Shown piece after piece: positions 1 to 7,603 of a DNA stretch of 30,128 bases (within the stretch, counting starts at the first letter, position 1; each line of letters opens with the position of its first letter). The notes beneath the pieces are model-generated. The model had not been told where the DNA came from, did no database searches, and was given only the letters and a program-made list of their open reading frames with translations. Made by a program: the position numbers and the translations under genes. Source of the DNA: DUSC01 sp964371125 (GTDB lineage: Bacteria; Pseudomonadota; Alphaproteobacteria; Rhizobiales; Rhizobiaceae); assembly GCA_964371125.1 (NCBI GenBank), contig CAYJMY010000036.1:1-30128 (forward strand), read 5' to 3'.

Positions 1-149
1 CCATGCACCGTGTGACCATGGTCGGCAACGACATGAAGCTCGACCCGGGCATCGGCATGTGCGGCAAGGCAGGCCAGGGCGTGCCCGTCGGCGTCGGCCA
101 GCCGCACCTCAGGATGAACCAGATGACGGTCGGCGGGACCAGGGTGTGA
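1..149 (+). CDS. tldD: TldD metallopeptidase, C-terminal end (5' cut by window)
   Basis: The open frame enters from the window edge and ends at TGA 147-149, leaving about 48 codons. The residues follow the end of TldD proteins: a VTMVGNDMKLDPGIGMCGK stretch, then GQGVPVGVGQP and a terminal MTVGGT. TldD pairs with PmbA/TldE to form a metalloprotease that trims or degrades peptides, known from microcin B17 maturation and CcdA turnover. The HExxxH metal site lies in the missing upstream part, so activity cannot be judged here. The next gene on this strand is 134 bp away, behind a repeat-bearing spacer, so tldD is probably the last gene of its own transcript. Identification rests on family recall of this well conserved tail. 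Confidence 0.85.
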   Translation, partial: MHRVTMVGNDMKLDPGIGMCGKAGQGVPVGVGQPHLRMNQMTVGGTRV

Positions 150-158
150 CCGGTCGGC

Positions 159-258
159 TATAGTTCTGATCTCCATACTTTAATCCCTGCCGCGCGGGTT
201 ATAGGGGACTTGCGTTCGGCCGGCAGTGATTATAGTTTTTGGCTATAAACTTTAATCC
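159..258 (+). promoter_or_regulatory. Imperfect direct repeat and TATAG palindrome upstream of the Fic gene
   Basis: Two 28-bp copies lie at 159-186 and 231-258, 72 bp apart start to start, and agree at 21 of 28 positions. Both begin TATAGTT and end ACTTTAATCC. The second copy contains an inverted repeat TATAG-N7-CTATA (231-247), and another TATAG lies between them at 200-204. The second copy ends 25 bp before the Fic ATG at 284. A repeated palindrome next to a gene whose product has a C-terminal winged-helix-like segment fits an operator for autoregulation. That role is inferred. The spacer is clearly more AT-rich than its flanks. Confidence 0.5.
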
Positions 259-283
259 TATCATTGGCTAGGGTGAAGGCCGA

Positions 284-1489
284 ATGGACGCAGCTGCGTT
301 CCGAGAGTCACCGTCGGGTACGCTCGTTCCGACGATAGCGGGCCAGACAGCGTTCGTTCCGAATCCGCTCCCACCCCTGCAGATCGACTATGCGACACTG
401 GCACTTCCGCTCGCACAAGCGATGCAGGCCATCGGCGAACTTAACGCCGCAGGGCGGCACCTTGCGAATCCAGCGCTCGTTATCAGGCCACTGCAGCGGC
501 AAGAGGCCCTCATCTCCTCGTCAATCGAAGGGACCTACACCACGGCCGACGCTCTCGCGCTCGCGGAAGCCGACGAGAGTGGCGCAACGACGGAAGCTGA
601 CGCATCTACCATCGAGGTCAGGAACTACATTACCGCGTTCCGAAACGCGGAGCGGTTACTCAACGAGATCCCGCTCTCGAACCGCTTGGTCAAGTCGGTG
701 CACCGAACTCTGTTGGGCGGAGTGACCACGAACCGCGGCGCAAATAAGAGACCGGGAGAATACAAGGACCAGCAGAACTTCATCGGTGGCCGCAACAGGC
801 AGATCGAAAATGCCCGCTTCGTTCCCCCTCCGCCGCGAGAAACGGAAACCTGCATGGCGGAGTTGGAGCGCTACATAAACAGGGAGGAACGCAACGGAAT
901 TCCCGCAATTATCGATGCGGCGCTGTTCCACTACCAGTTCGAGGCGATCCACCCGTTCGCGGACGGCAACGGCCGCGTCGGGCGAATCCTGGTGCCGATC
1001 TTCCTTATGCAGGAAAGAACGCTCGAAAGCCCGCTTCTGTACCTGAGCCCGGCGGTCGAAGGCCGGAAGGACGACTACGTGGACCTGATGCTCGCGGTAT
1101 CCCGCGACGGCGCATGGACCGCTTGGATCCGGTTCTTCCTGGAAATGATCGTCGCGTCGTGCCGGTCAGCCAGCCTGACGATCACAAGGCTCGAACGGAT
1201 GCGCCGTGATTTCCATCACAAGATCGCCGACGGCAAAGGTTCTGCTCGCTATATGACCCTAGCGGATGAGTTGTTCGTTTCGCCCGTCACCACCATACCG
1301 AAGGTAGCTGATCTGCTCTCCGTTACCTACCCGGCAGCGAAGAACGCCGTCGAGCGCCTGATCGCCCTCGGTATACTGGACGAGGTCTCCGGCAGGTCGA
1401 ACCCCAAGCGCTTCATATCCTGGCCCATTGTGGACGTCAGCGAAGGCCGGCCCGAATTGGCATTGCCCGACATCGAGGTAAAGTTGTGA
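284..1489 (+). CDS. Fic family protein (protein adenylyltransferase type) with N-terminal autoinhibitory motif
   Basis: The product has 401 residues. The Fic signature HPFADGNGRVGR is complete at residues 223-234, including the catalytic His and the phosphate-binding Gly/Asn/Arg residues. Fic enzymes usually transfer AMP from ATP to a hydroxyl group on a target protein. An upstream helix carries S78-xxx-E82-G83, matching the (S/T)xxxE(G/N) inhibitory motif. The inhibitory Glu is on the same chain before the Fic core, which is the class II arrangement, so no separate antitoxin is expected. Residues 1-110 resemble the Fic N-terminal domain, and about 315-380 looks like a winged helix, which could bind DNA at the repeats upstream. 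The TGA stop overlaps the GTG start of the sirtuin gene. The start at 284 is the first ATG after the repeats. The target protein is unknown. Confidence 0.88.
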   Translation: MDAAAFRESPSGTLVPTIAGQTAFVPNPLPPLQIDYATLALPLAQAMQAIGELNAAGRHLANPALVIRPLQRQEALISSSIEGTYTTADALALAEADESGATTEADASTIEVRNYITAFRNAERLLNEIPLSNRLVKSVHRTLLGGVTTNRGANKRPGEYKDQQNFIGGRNRQIENARFVPPPPRETETCMAELERYINREERNGIPAIIDAALFHYQFEAIHPFADGNGRVGRILVPIFLMQERTLESPLLYLSPAVEGRKDDYVDLMLAVSRDGAWTAWIRFFLEMIVASCRSASLTITRLERMRRDFHHKIADGKGSARYMTLADELFVSPVTTIPKVADLLSVTYPAAKNAVERLIALGILDEVSGRSNPKRFISWPIVDVSEGRPELALPDIEVKL

Positions 1490-2196
1490 TCCCCTCCTCC
1501 ATCTTCATCCTGACCGGGGCCGGCATTTCGGCCGAATCGGGCATGGAGACCTTCCGCGACCGGCGCGGCATCTGGTCGAGGGTCGATCACAACGAGGTGG
1601 CGACACCGCAAGGATTCTCGCGCAATCCGGCGAAAGTCTACGACTTCTACAACGAGCGCCGGCGCAACCTGCGCGACGTCTATCCCAACGCGGCCCACCA
1701 CGCGCTGGCGCGGCTGGAAGCCGGCTTCAGAGGCCGTTTACTGCTCGTCACCCAGAACGTCGACGATCTCCACGAATCCGCCGGGTCGCGCAAGCTCGTG
1801 CACATGCACGGCGAACTGCGCGCGGCGCTCTGCCAGGGCTGCGGCAAGCGCTGCCGCTGGGAGCGCGACATGGACATCGATTCCGAATGCCCGCACTGCG
1901 GCTTGCGCGGCAGGATGCGGCCCGACATCGTCTGGTTCGGCGAGTTTCCCTATCACATGGACGAAATCCACGTCGCGCTTGCGACGGCGGACCTCTTCGT
2001 TGCCATCGGCACGTCGGGAAGCGTTTACCCGGCCGCGGCCTTCGTCAAGGAGGCGCGCATGAACGGCGCGCGCACGGTCGAGCTGAACCTCGAGCCTTCC
2101 GACCTGATCGGCGATTTCGACGACGCCATCCACGGCAAGGCGAGCGAGATCGTGCCGGCCTTCGTCGACCGGCTGCTGGCCGGGGAGCCGGTCTGA
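1486..2196 (+). CDS. cobB: Sir2 family NAD-dependent protein deacylase (CobB/SIRT5-like)
   Basis: The product has 236 residues and a complete sirtuin core: GAGISAESG (11-19) for NAD binding, TQNVDDLHE (89-97), catalytic His108 in HMHGEL, and a zinc site with Cys116, Cys119, Cys135 and Cys138. Tyr55-x-x-Arg58 matches the pair that lets class III sirtuins such as E. coli CobB remove succinyl or malonyl groups as well as acetyl. It would act in the cytoplasm, releasing nicotinamide and O-acyl-ADP-ribose. The GTG start at 1486 overlaps the TGA of the Fic gene by 4 nt, which suggests translational coupling. It ends 4 bp before the stop codon of the opposing methyltransferase gene. Nothing in it resembles the longer NADase-type Sir2 proteins of phage defence systems. 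Confidence 0.92.
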   Translation: MIPSSIFILTGAGISAESGMETFRDRRGIWSRVDHNEVATPQGFSRNPAKVYDFYNERRRNLRDVYPNAAHHALARLEAGFRGRLLLVTQNVDDLHESAGSRKLVHMHGELRAALCQGCGKRCRWERDMDIDSECPHCGLRGRMRPDIVWFGEFPYHMDEIHVALATADLFVAIGTSGSVYPAAAFVKEARMNGARTVELNLEPSDLIGDFDDAIHGKASEIVPAFVDRLLAGEPV

Positions 2197-2200
2197 AGAC

Positions 2201-3442
2201 TCAGCGGCGGCGTTTCGGCTTTTCCAGAAGCGCGACCGCCTCGACATGGGGCGACCAGAGAAACTGGTCGACCGGCGTGACCGAGACGATGCGGTAGCCG
2301 CCCTCGACGAGGAGCGCGAGGTCGCGGGCGAGCGTCACCGGGTTGCAGGAGACGGCGGCCACCAGCGGAACGTCGCAACGCGCGATTTGTCTAGCCTGGT
2401 CCTCGGCGCCGGCGCGCGGCGGATCGAAGACGATCCCGTCAAAGAGATTGAGTTCCTTGAAGGTCAGCGGCCGGCGGAACAGGTCGCGCTTCTCGGTGGT
2501 GACCTTCCTGAGGCCGGTGGCAAATCGGAAGCCGCGGTCCAGCGCCGAAAGCGCTGCGGCGTCCGCCTCCACCGCATGCACTTCAGACCGGGCCGCCAGT
2601 CGTAGCGCGAAGGTGCCGGAACCGGAGAACAGGTCGGCGACGCGTTTCGCCTTGCCGAGGTGCGCCACGACCAGTTGCGCCATCGCGGCTTCCGCCGAGG
2701 CCACCGCTTGGAGGAAAGCACCCGGCGGGGGCGAAACCGTTGCCTGTCCGAACGAGACGGCCGGCTTGACCGGCTCGACGACGATCTCTCCATCGACAGA
2801 AAGCCGGGCGATCCGTTCGCGGATGGCGAAATCGGCGGCGGCGCGGCGGGCGGCTTCGGATAGCGGACCGGAGCCCTCCAAAGCGATGTCGAGGCCCGCG
2901 TCGGTCTGCGTCACGGTCAGGTGGAACGCGTCGCCGGTGGCGGCGACGATGCCGGCGACCCGCCGAAGCAAAGGCAGCGCCGCGAGGATGGCCGGGACGA
3001 GGATCGGGCATTCGGCGATGTCGATGAGATCGTGCGACAAGGCGCGGTTGTAGCCCAGAACGATGCCGCGATCTCCGAGTCGCGCCGAGAACGCGGCCCT
3101 GCGCCGGGAAGCGGGCGCGCAGGGAACCGTCTCGCTGACGGGCGCTCCGACGCTTCGGGAGGCTAGCGCCTCGACGACCCGGTCGCGTTTCCATGCAAGG
3201 TAGGCCGGCGCTGCGAGATGCTGGAGGGCGCAGCCGCCGCACTCGGTGAAATGGCGGCAGGGCGGCTCGACACGCAGGCCGGATGGCTCCAGGACGGCGA
3301 GCAGGGTCGCCCGGTTCTTCTCGCGCGCGGCGGTGACGACCTCGCCCGGCAGGGTGAATGCGACGAAGATCGGGCCTTCGGCAGTGTCGGCGACGCCGTC
3401 GCCCTGCGCGCCGAGGCGGGAAATGGTGAAGCGGCCGCTCAT
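2201..3442 (-). CDS. rumA: RumA/TrmA-family RNA (uracil-5-)-methyltransferase
   Basis: The product has 413 residues from the ATG at 3442; the frame stays open further upstream, but that part lies inside tlyA. An N-terminal TRAM-like domain (1-55) is followed by the iron-sulfur cysteines C62, C68, C71 and C145. A SAM-binding fold follows, with DLFSGSGTF (270-278), DPPRAG (340-345) and the nucleophile Cys366 in VSCNPVTLARDL. This set matches 23S rRNA m5U methyltransferases such as RlmD, which use a Cys adduct on the uracil ring. The exact target uridine cannot be told from sequence alone. The ATG overlaps the tlyA stop codon (ATGA), so two RNA methyltransferases are coupled at the end of one gene series. 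Confidence 0.9.
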   Translation of the reverse strand: MSGRFTISRLGAQGDGVADTAEGPIFVAFTLPGEVVTAAREKNRATLLAVLEPSGLRVEPPCRHFTECGGCALQHLAAPAYLAWKRDRVVEALASRSVGAPVSETVPCAPASRRRAAFSARLGDRGIVLGYNRALSHDLIDIAECPILVPAILAALPLLRRVAGIVAATGDAFHLTVTQTDAGLDIALEGSGPLSEAARRAAADFAIRERIARLSVDGEIVVEPVKPAVSFGQATVSPPPGAFLQAVASAEAAMAQLVVAHLGKAKRVADLFSGSGTFALRLAARSEVHAVEADAAALSALDRGFRFATGLRKVTTEKRDLFRRPLTFKELNLFDGIVFDPPRAGAEDQARQIARCDVPLVAAVSCNPVTLARDLALLVEGGYRIVSVTPVDQFLWSPHVEAVALLEKPKRRR

Positions 3443-4203
3443 CGGTCCTTCGTTCCGGCAAGGAGGAATTCGCGGTTGCCGTCGCCGCCCTCGATCGGCG
3501 ACGCGATCAGACCTGTAGCGCGCCAGCCCGGATATACGTCCAACCACAGTCGCAGCCGCTCGGCGACGCGCGGCGCCTCCTGAGGGTCATGAAGCAGTCC
3601 TCCCTTGCCGATCGCCTCGCGGCCGGCCTCGAACTGCGGTTTGACGAGGAATACGCCCGCCGCTCCGGGCGCGGCGAGCCCGAGCGCCGGCGGTAGCGCG
3701 AGGGTCAGCGAGATGAAGGAGACGTCGCCGACCAGCAGATCAGGACGAAGCCCGCCGAGGTGTTCCTCGTGCAGGTCGCGGGCGTTGAGCCCCTCGATTG
3801 CGGTGACGCGGGGATCGGAGCGGAGGCCCGGGTCGATCTGACCATGGCCGACGTCGAGGGCAATTACGTGCGATGCGCCGCGTTCGAGCAGGACCTGGGT
3901 GAAGCCTCCGGTCGAGGCGCCGATGTCGAGCGCCGTGCGCCCAGCGGGATCGATGGAAAAGGCGTCAAGGCCGGCGTTCAGCTTCAGCGCGGCGCGCGAG
4001 ACGTAGCCGCGCGCCGGATCGTCGACGGCGATGGCGACACCCTCGGCCACAGCGAGGCCCGGTTTGGTTGCGGGGCGGCCGCCGACGGTGACGGTGCCGC
4101 GTTCGATGGCGTCGCGCGCCCGCGAGCGGGTGGCGAAGAGGCCGCGACGGACGAGCAGTTCGTCCAGCCGGGAGCGTCCCCCCGTCGTCTGCGTCTGTTT
4201 CAT
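3439..4203 (-). CDS. tlyA: TlyA family rRNA (cytidine-2'-O)-methyltransferase
   Basis: The product has 254 residues. An S4 RNA-binding domain lies at about 10-70 (RLDELLVRRG, then GTVTVGGRPATKPG), followed by an FtsJ/RrmJ-like methyltransferase domain with the SAM motif LDIGASTGGFTQVLLERGA. TlyA proteins 2'-O-methylate cytidines in 16S and/or 23S rRNA. In mycobacteria this affects capreomycin sensitivity. Older annotation as a haemolysin is not supported by the domains. The ATG at 4203 has a good ribosome binding site (AAGGAAGG) just upstream. It sits 48 bp after a small secreted protein gene and overlaps the downstream methyltransferase gene by 4 nt. Confidence 0.93.
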   Translation of the reverse strand: MKQTQTTGGRSRLDELLVRRGLFATRSRARDAIERGTVTVGGRPATKPGLAVAEGVAIAVDDPARGYVSRAALKLNAGLDAFSIDPAGRTALDIGASTGGFTQVLLERGASHVIALDVGHGQIDPGLRSDPRVTAIEGLNARDLHEEHLGGLRPDLLVGDVSFISLTLALPPALGLAAPGAAGVFLVKPQFEAGREAIGKGGLLHDPQEAPRVAERLRLWLDVYPGWRATGLIASPIEGGDGNREFLLAGTKDR

Positions 4204-4251
4204 CGGCCTTCCTTGGAGAAAGCCGGGCTCGATGGCAAGTGGACGGGTGAA

Positions 4252-4560
4252 CTAGAAGAAGATGACGCGCGAGATCCGACGTTCGACGGCGGGCGCGAGG
4301 TCGCGTCCCCAGTCCTTCTCGCCGCCGGCGAACGTCGTCGGGACGATCGATCCGGTGACAGTGTCGTCGCGCTGTTCGGCCGGCTCGACGGTGACGAAGG
4401 CGGGCTTCGCGTCGAAGGAAAATCCTCCGCGCAGTTCGCCCATCTTTGCCGCGACGATCTCGATCGCGGCGCGCTCCAACTTGCGGTCATATTGCGTCCC
4501 GGCGAAGGCCGGCATGGCGTGGACCGCGGAAAGCGCGGCGCAGATCAGCACTTTGTGCAT
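4252..4560 (-). CDS. Small exported protein of unknown function
   Basis: The product has 102 residues. I chose the ATG at 4560 because it begins a clear signal peptide (MHKVLICAALSAVHAMPAFA) and has a GGGAG ribosome binding site at good spacing; the frame stays open 12 codons further up. The mature part, about 80 residues, starts GTQYDRKLERAAIEIVAAK and contains a conserved-looking FSFDAKPAFVTVE stretch, with no cysteines or membrane segments. I do not recognise a functional family. It lies between dxs and tlyA on the same strand and may be a local addition to that conserved pair. The ribosome binding site can pair with a short upstream CTCCT, forming a 5-bp hairpin at about 4569-4585. Confidence 0.7.
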   Translation of the reverse strand: MHKVLICAALSAVHAMPAFAGTQYDRKLERAAIEIVAAKMGELRGGFSFDAKPAFVTVEPAEQRDDTVTGSIVPTTFAGGEKDWGRDLAPAVERRISRVIFF

Positions 4561-4675
4561 TGTTTTTAGCTCCCTGTCCCAGGAGCGTTCTACCAATGCC
4601 GCGCTAAGATTCGCCCAAGAGAAAGGGTAAGCAGAACGCCAAATGTCAGCGTAAACAGAGAGTTAGAATCCGAGT

Positions 4676-6592
4676 CTAGGCACGGGCCGCCCGGCGCGCT
4701 CCGCCCAGCGCGGCAAAGACCGTGCGCATGATGCCCGCCGCGTCAAGGCCGGCGTCGGCATACATCTTCTCGGGCTTAGCCTGTTCGGTGAACTCGTCGG
4801 GCAGGATCAGCGCCCTCACCTTCAAGCCGTTGTCGAGCAAGCCCTCGGTTGCGAGGAACTGCAGCACGTGGCTGGCGAAGCCGCCGACGGCGCCTTCCTC
4901 GATCGTGACGAGCACCTCGTGCGAGCGCGCCAGGCGGCGGATCAGGTCATGGTCGAGCGGCTTGGCGAAGCGAGCGTCGGCGACCGTCGTCGAAAGGCCG
5001 GCGGCGTCGAGTTCTTCCGCAGCCGCGAGACTGTCCTGCAGGCGCGTGCCGAAGGAGAGCAGCGCGATCTTGGTGCCTTCCTTGACGACCCGGCCCTTGC
5101 CGATCTGGAGCACGGAGCCGCGCTCGGGCAGTTCGACCCCGACCCCATTTCCGCGCGGATAGCGGAAGGCGATCGGGCCATCGTCGTATGCCGCGGACGT
5201 CCGCACCATGTGGCGCAATTCCGCCTCGTCGGCGGCGGCCATGACGACGAAGCCCGGTAATGTCGCGAGATAGGTCGTATCAAAGGCGCCGCAGTGGGTC
5301 GGACCGTCGGCGCCGACGAAACCGGCGCGGTCGATAGGGAAGCGGACCGGCAGCTTCTGGATGGCGACGTCGTGGACGACCTGGTCGTAGGCGCGCTGGA
5401 GAAAGGTCGAGTAGATGGCGCAGAACGGCTTGAAGCCTTCGGTCGCCAGGCCGGCGGCAAAGGTGACCGCATGCTGTTCGGCGATGCCGACATCGAAGGT
5501 GCGCGACGGGAAGGCCTCGCCGAAGAGGTCGATACCGGTACCCGACGGCATGGCCGCGGTGATGGCGACGATGCGCTCGTCCTCGCGACCTTCCTGGACG
5601 AGACTCTCGGCGAACACCTTCGTGTAGGCCGGCGCGTTCGCCAGCGGTTTTGCTTGGGCACCGGTGATGACGTCGAACTTGTTGACGCCGTGGTACTTGT
5701 CGGCAGCGGCTTCCGCGGGTGCGTAGCCCTTGCCCTTCTGCGTGACGACGTGGATCAGCACCGGGCCGTCGGCATTGTCGCGGACGTTTCTCAACACCGG
5801 GATCAGGTGCTCGAGATTGTGACCGTCGATCGGGCCGATGTGGTAGAAACCGAGTTCCTCGAAGAGCGTGCCGCCGGTGACGTAGCCGCGCGCATGCTCG
5901 ACCGCCCGGGTGATGGCGCGGTCGACGCGCTCGCCGAGGTATGACGTCAGCTTCTTGCCGAAGTCGCGCAGTCCGAGATAGGTCTTGCCCGAGCCGAGCC
6001 GCGCCAGATAGGCGCTCATCGCCCCGGTTGGCGGCGCGATCGACATGTCGTTGTCGTTCAGGATGACGATCAGGCGGGCATCGAGGGCGCCGGCATTGTT
6101 CAGCGCCTCGTAGGCCATGCCGGCCGACATGGCGCCGTCGCCGATCACTGCGATGACGTTGTTGGTGCCGCCCTTGAGGTCGCGGCCGACGGCCATACCG
6201 AGGCCCGCCGAGATTGACGTCGAGGAATGCGCGGCGCCGAACGGATCGTACTCGCTCTCGGCGCGCCGGGTGAAACCGGAAAGACCGCCCTCCTGGCGCA
6301 GCGTGCGGATGCGGTCGCGCCGGCCGGTCAGGATCTTGTGCGGGTAGGCCTGATGGCCGACGTCCCAGATCACCTTGTCAGCCGGCGTGTCGAAGACGTA
6401 GTGGAGGGCGACCGTGAGCTCGACCACGCCGAGCCCGGCGCCGAGATGGCCGCCAGTATGGGACACCGCGTCGATCATTTCCGCGCGCAACTCGGCCGCG
6501 ACCTGCGGAAGGTCGTCCTCGGAAAGCTGGCGCAAATCCGCAGGAATGCGGACCTTGTCCAGCAATGGGGTCACGGGGGGGCCTGGATTCAC
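4676..6592 (-). CDS. dxs: 1-deoxy-D-xylulose-5-phosphate synthase
   Basis: The enzyme condenses pyruvate and glyceraldehyde-3-phosphate to DXP, the first step of the MEP isoprenoid pathway, which also supplies thiamine and pyridoxal precursors. With the GTG at 6592 the product has 638 residues, and key positions fall almost exactly where E. coli Dxs has them: His49 (TGGHLGAGLG), His122 (AAHSSTS), the thiamine diphosphate motif GDGAMSAG (151-158) to NDN (179-181), and the pyrimidine-domain GIAEQHAVTFAAG. A second GTG at 6574 would give a protein 6 residues shorter; neither has a strong ribosome binding site. The TGA of an 8-codon ATG frame (6615-6589) overlaps the 6592 GTG, which may help initiation there. 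The neighbours xseB and tlyA are common dxs partners in alphaproteobacteria. Confidence 0.96.
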   Translation of the reverse strand: MNPGPPVTPLLDKVRIPADLRQLSEDDLPQVAAELRAEMIDAVSHTGGHLGAGLGVVELTVALHYVFDTPADKVIWDVGHQAYPHKILTGRRDRIRTLRQEGGLSGFTRRAESEYDPFGAAHSSTSISAGLGMAVGRDLKGGTNNVIAVIGDGAMSAGMAYEALNNAGALDARLIVILNDNDMSIAPPTGAMSAYLARLGSGKTYLGLRDFGKKLTSYLGERVDRAITRAVEHARGYVTGGTLFEELGFYHIGPIDGHNLEHLIPVLRNVRDNADGPVLIHVVTQKGKGYAPAEAAADKYHGVNKFDVITGAQAKPLANAPAYTKVFAESLVQEGREDERIVAITAAMPSGTGIDLFGEAFPSRTFDVGIAEQHAVTFAAGLATEGFKPFCAIYSTFLQRAYDQVVHDVAIQKLPVRFPIDRAGFVGADGPTHCGAFDTTYLATLPGFVVMAAADEAELRHMVRTSAAYDDGPIAFRYPRGNGVGVELPERGSVLQIGKGRVVKEGTKIALLSFGTRLQDSLAAAEELDAAGLSTTVADARFAKPLDHDLIRRLARSHEVLVTIEEGAVGGFASHVLQFLATEGLLDNGLKVRALILPDEFTEQAKPEKMYADAGLDAAGIMRTVFAALGGARRAARA

Positions 6593-6675
6593 GTCTTGAC
6601 GCCTGTCTTGGCCATGGTTTTCGCCGGGAAATAGGCCGTTGGTGTGGCAATGTAAATGCGTCGCGCCATCAAGTC

Positions 6676-7596
6676 TCAGTTTTCGGGGAGCGGAACGAAC
6701 TCCTCCTCGTCGCCCGGGACGATGTCGAAGCGCCCGGTCCGCCACTCTTCCTTGGCCTGATCGATGCGCTCGCGCGAGGAGGACACGAAGTTCCACCAGA
6801 TGTAGCGCCGCGAGCCGAGCGAAGCGCCGCCGAACAGCATGAAATGGCCGCCGGTCTCCGACCCGACGACGATTTCATCGCCGGGGCGAAAGACCAGCAG
6901 TCGGTCCGCCGGAAACCGGTCGGCGGCAATATCGAGATCGCCGGAGAGCACGTAGAGTGCGCGCTCCTCGGTCGAGGCCGGGATCTGGATGCGCGCGCCA
7001 GGTTCGAGCCGGATGTCGACATAGAGCGTCTCCGAGAAGGTCGGCACCGGCGAACGCAGGCCGTGGAAGTCGCCGATGACCACCCTGCCGCTGACGCCGT
7101 CGGCAGCGAATTCGGGCAAGGCTGTCCGCGACGTGTTCTCGAATCGCGGGGCGATCTCTTCCTGGCCGTCGGGAAGCGCCAGCCACGTCTGCAACCCGGA
7201 AATCGCCATCGGGCTACCGCGCAGTTCTTCGGGCGACCGCTCCGAATGGACGATGCCTCGGCCCGCGGTCATCAGGTTCACGTCGCCCGGCTCGATGACC
7301 ATCTCGGTGCCGAGTGAATCCCGGTGCCTGATTCTGCCGTCGAACAGGTAGGTTACCGTTGACAGGCCGATATGGGGATGCGGACGGACGTCCACCGCCT
7401 CGCCGGCGCGCAGGATGGCGGGACCCATCCGGTCGAAGAAGATGAAGGGGCCGACCAGCCGGCGACGGGCGGTGGGCAGGGCGCGGCGCACCTCGAAGCC
7501 GCCGATGTCGCGGGCGTTGGGGATGACCATCAGCTCGATCGCGTCGCAGGCGAAGGCGTCGCCGGGCTGCGGATCGTTGCCGGGGAAGAAGCTCAT
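6676..7596 (-). CDS. Pirin family protein
   Basis: The product has 306 residues and is a double cupin of the pirin type. The N-terminal cupin holds the metal ligands expected from human pirin: His73 and His75 in RPHPHIGL, then His117 and Glu119 in IVHSE. The C-terminal cupin (about 185-275) is the usual degenerate half. Bacterial pirins bind iron, some have quercetinase activity, and others have been linked to pyruvate dehydrogenase or stress. The substrate here is unknown. It starts 7 nt after the stop codon of the low-GC DUF4145 gene and ends 83 bp before dxs. Its base composition matches the chromosome, unlike that neighbour. Confidence 0.9.
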   Translation of the reverse strand: MSFFPGNDPQPGDAFACDAIELMVIPNARDIGGFEVRRALPTARRRLVGPFIFFDRMGPAILRAGEAVDVRPHPHIGLSTVTYLFDGRIRHRDSLGTEMVIEPGDVNLMTAGRGIVHSERSPEELRGSPMAISGLQTWLALPDGQEEIAPRFENTSRTALPEFAADGVSGRVVIGDFHGLRSPVPTFSETLYVDIRLEPGARIQIPASTEERALYVLSGDLDIAADRFPADRLLVFRPGDEIVVGSETGGHFMLFGGASLGSRRYIWWNFVSSSRERIDQAKEEWRTGRFDIVPGDEEEFVPLPEN

Positions 7597-7603
7597 GATG
7601 CGC

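Noticed and set aside
1486..2196. Sir2 gene as part of a phage-defence NADase system
   Set aside because: The protein is a short CobB-type deacylase with zinc cysteines and the Tyr/Arg pair. It has no extra effector or sensor domain, and no defence partner such as an Argonaute or HerA gene lies nearby.
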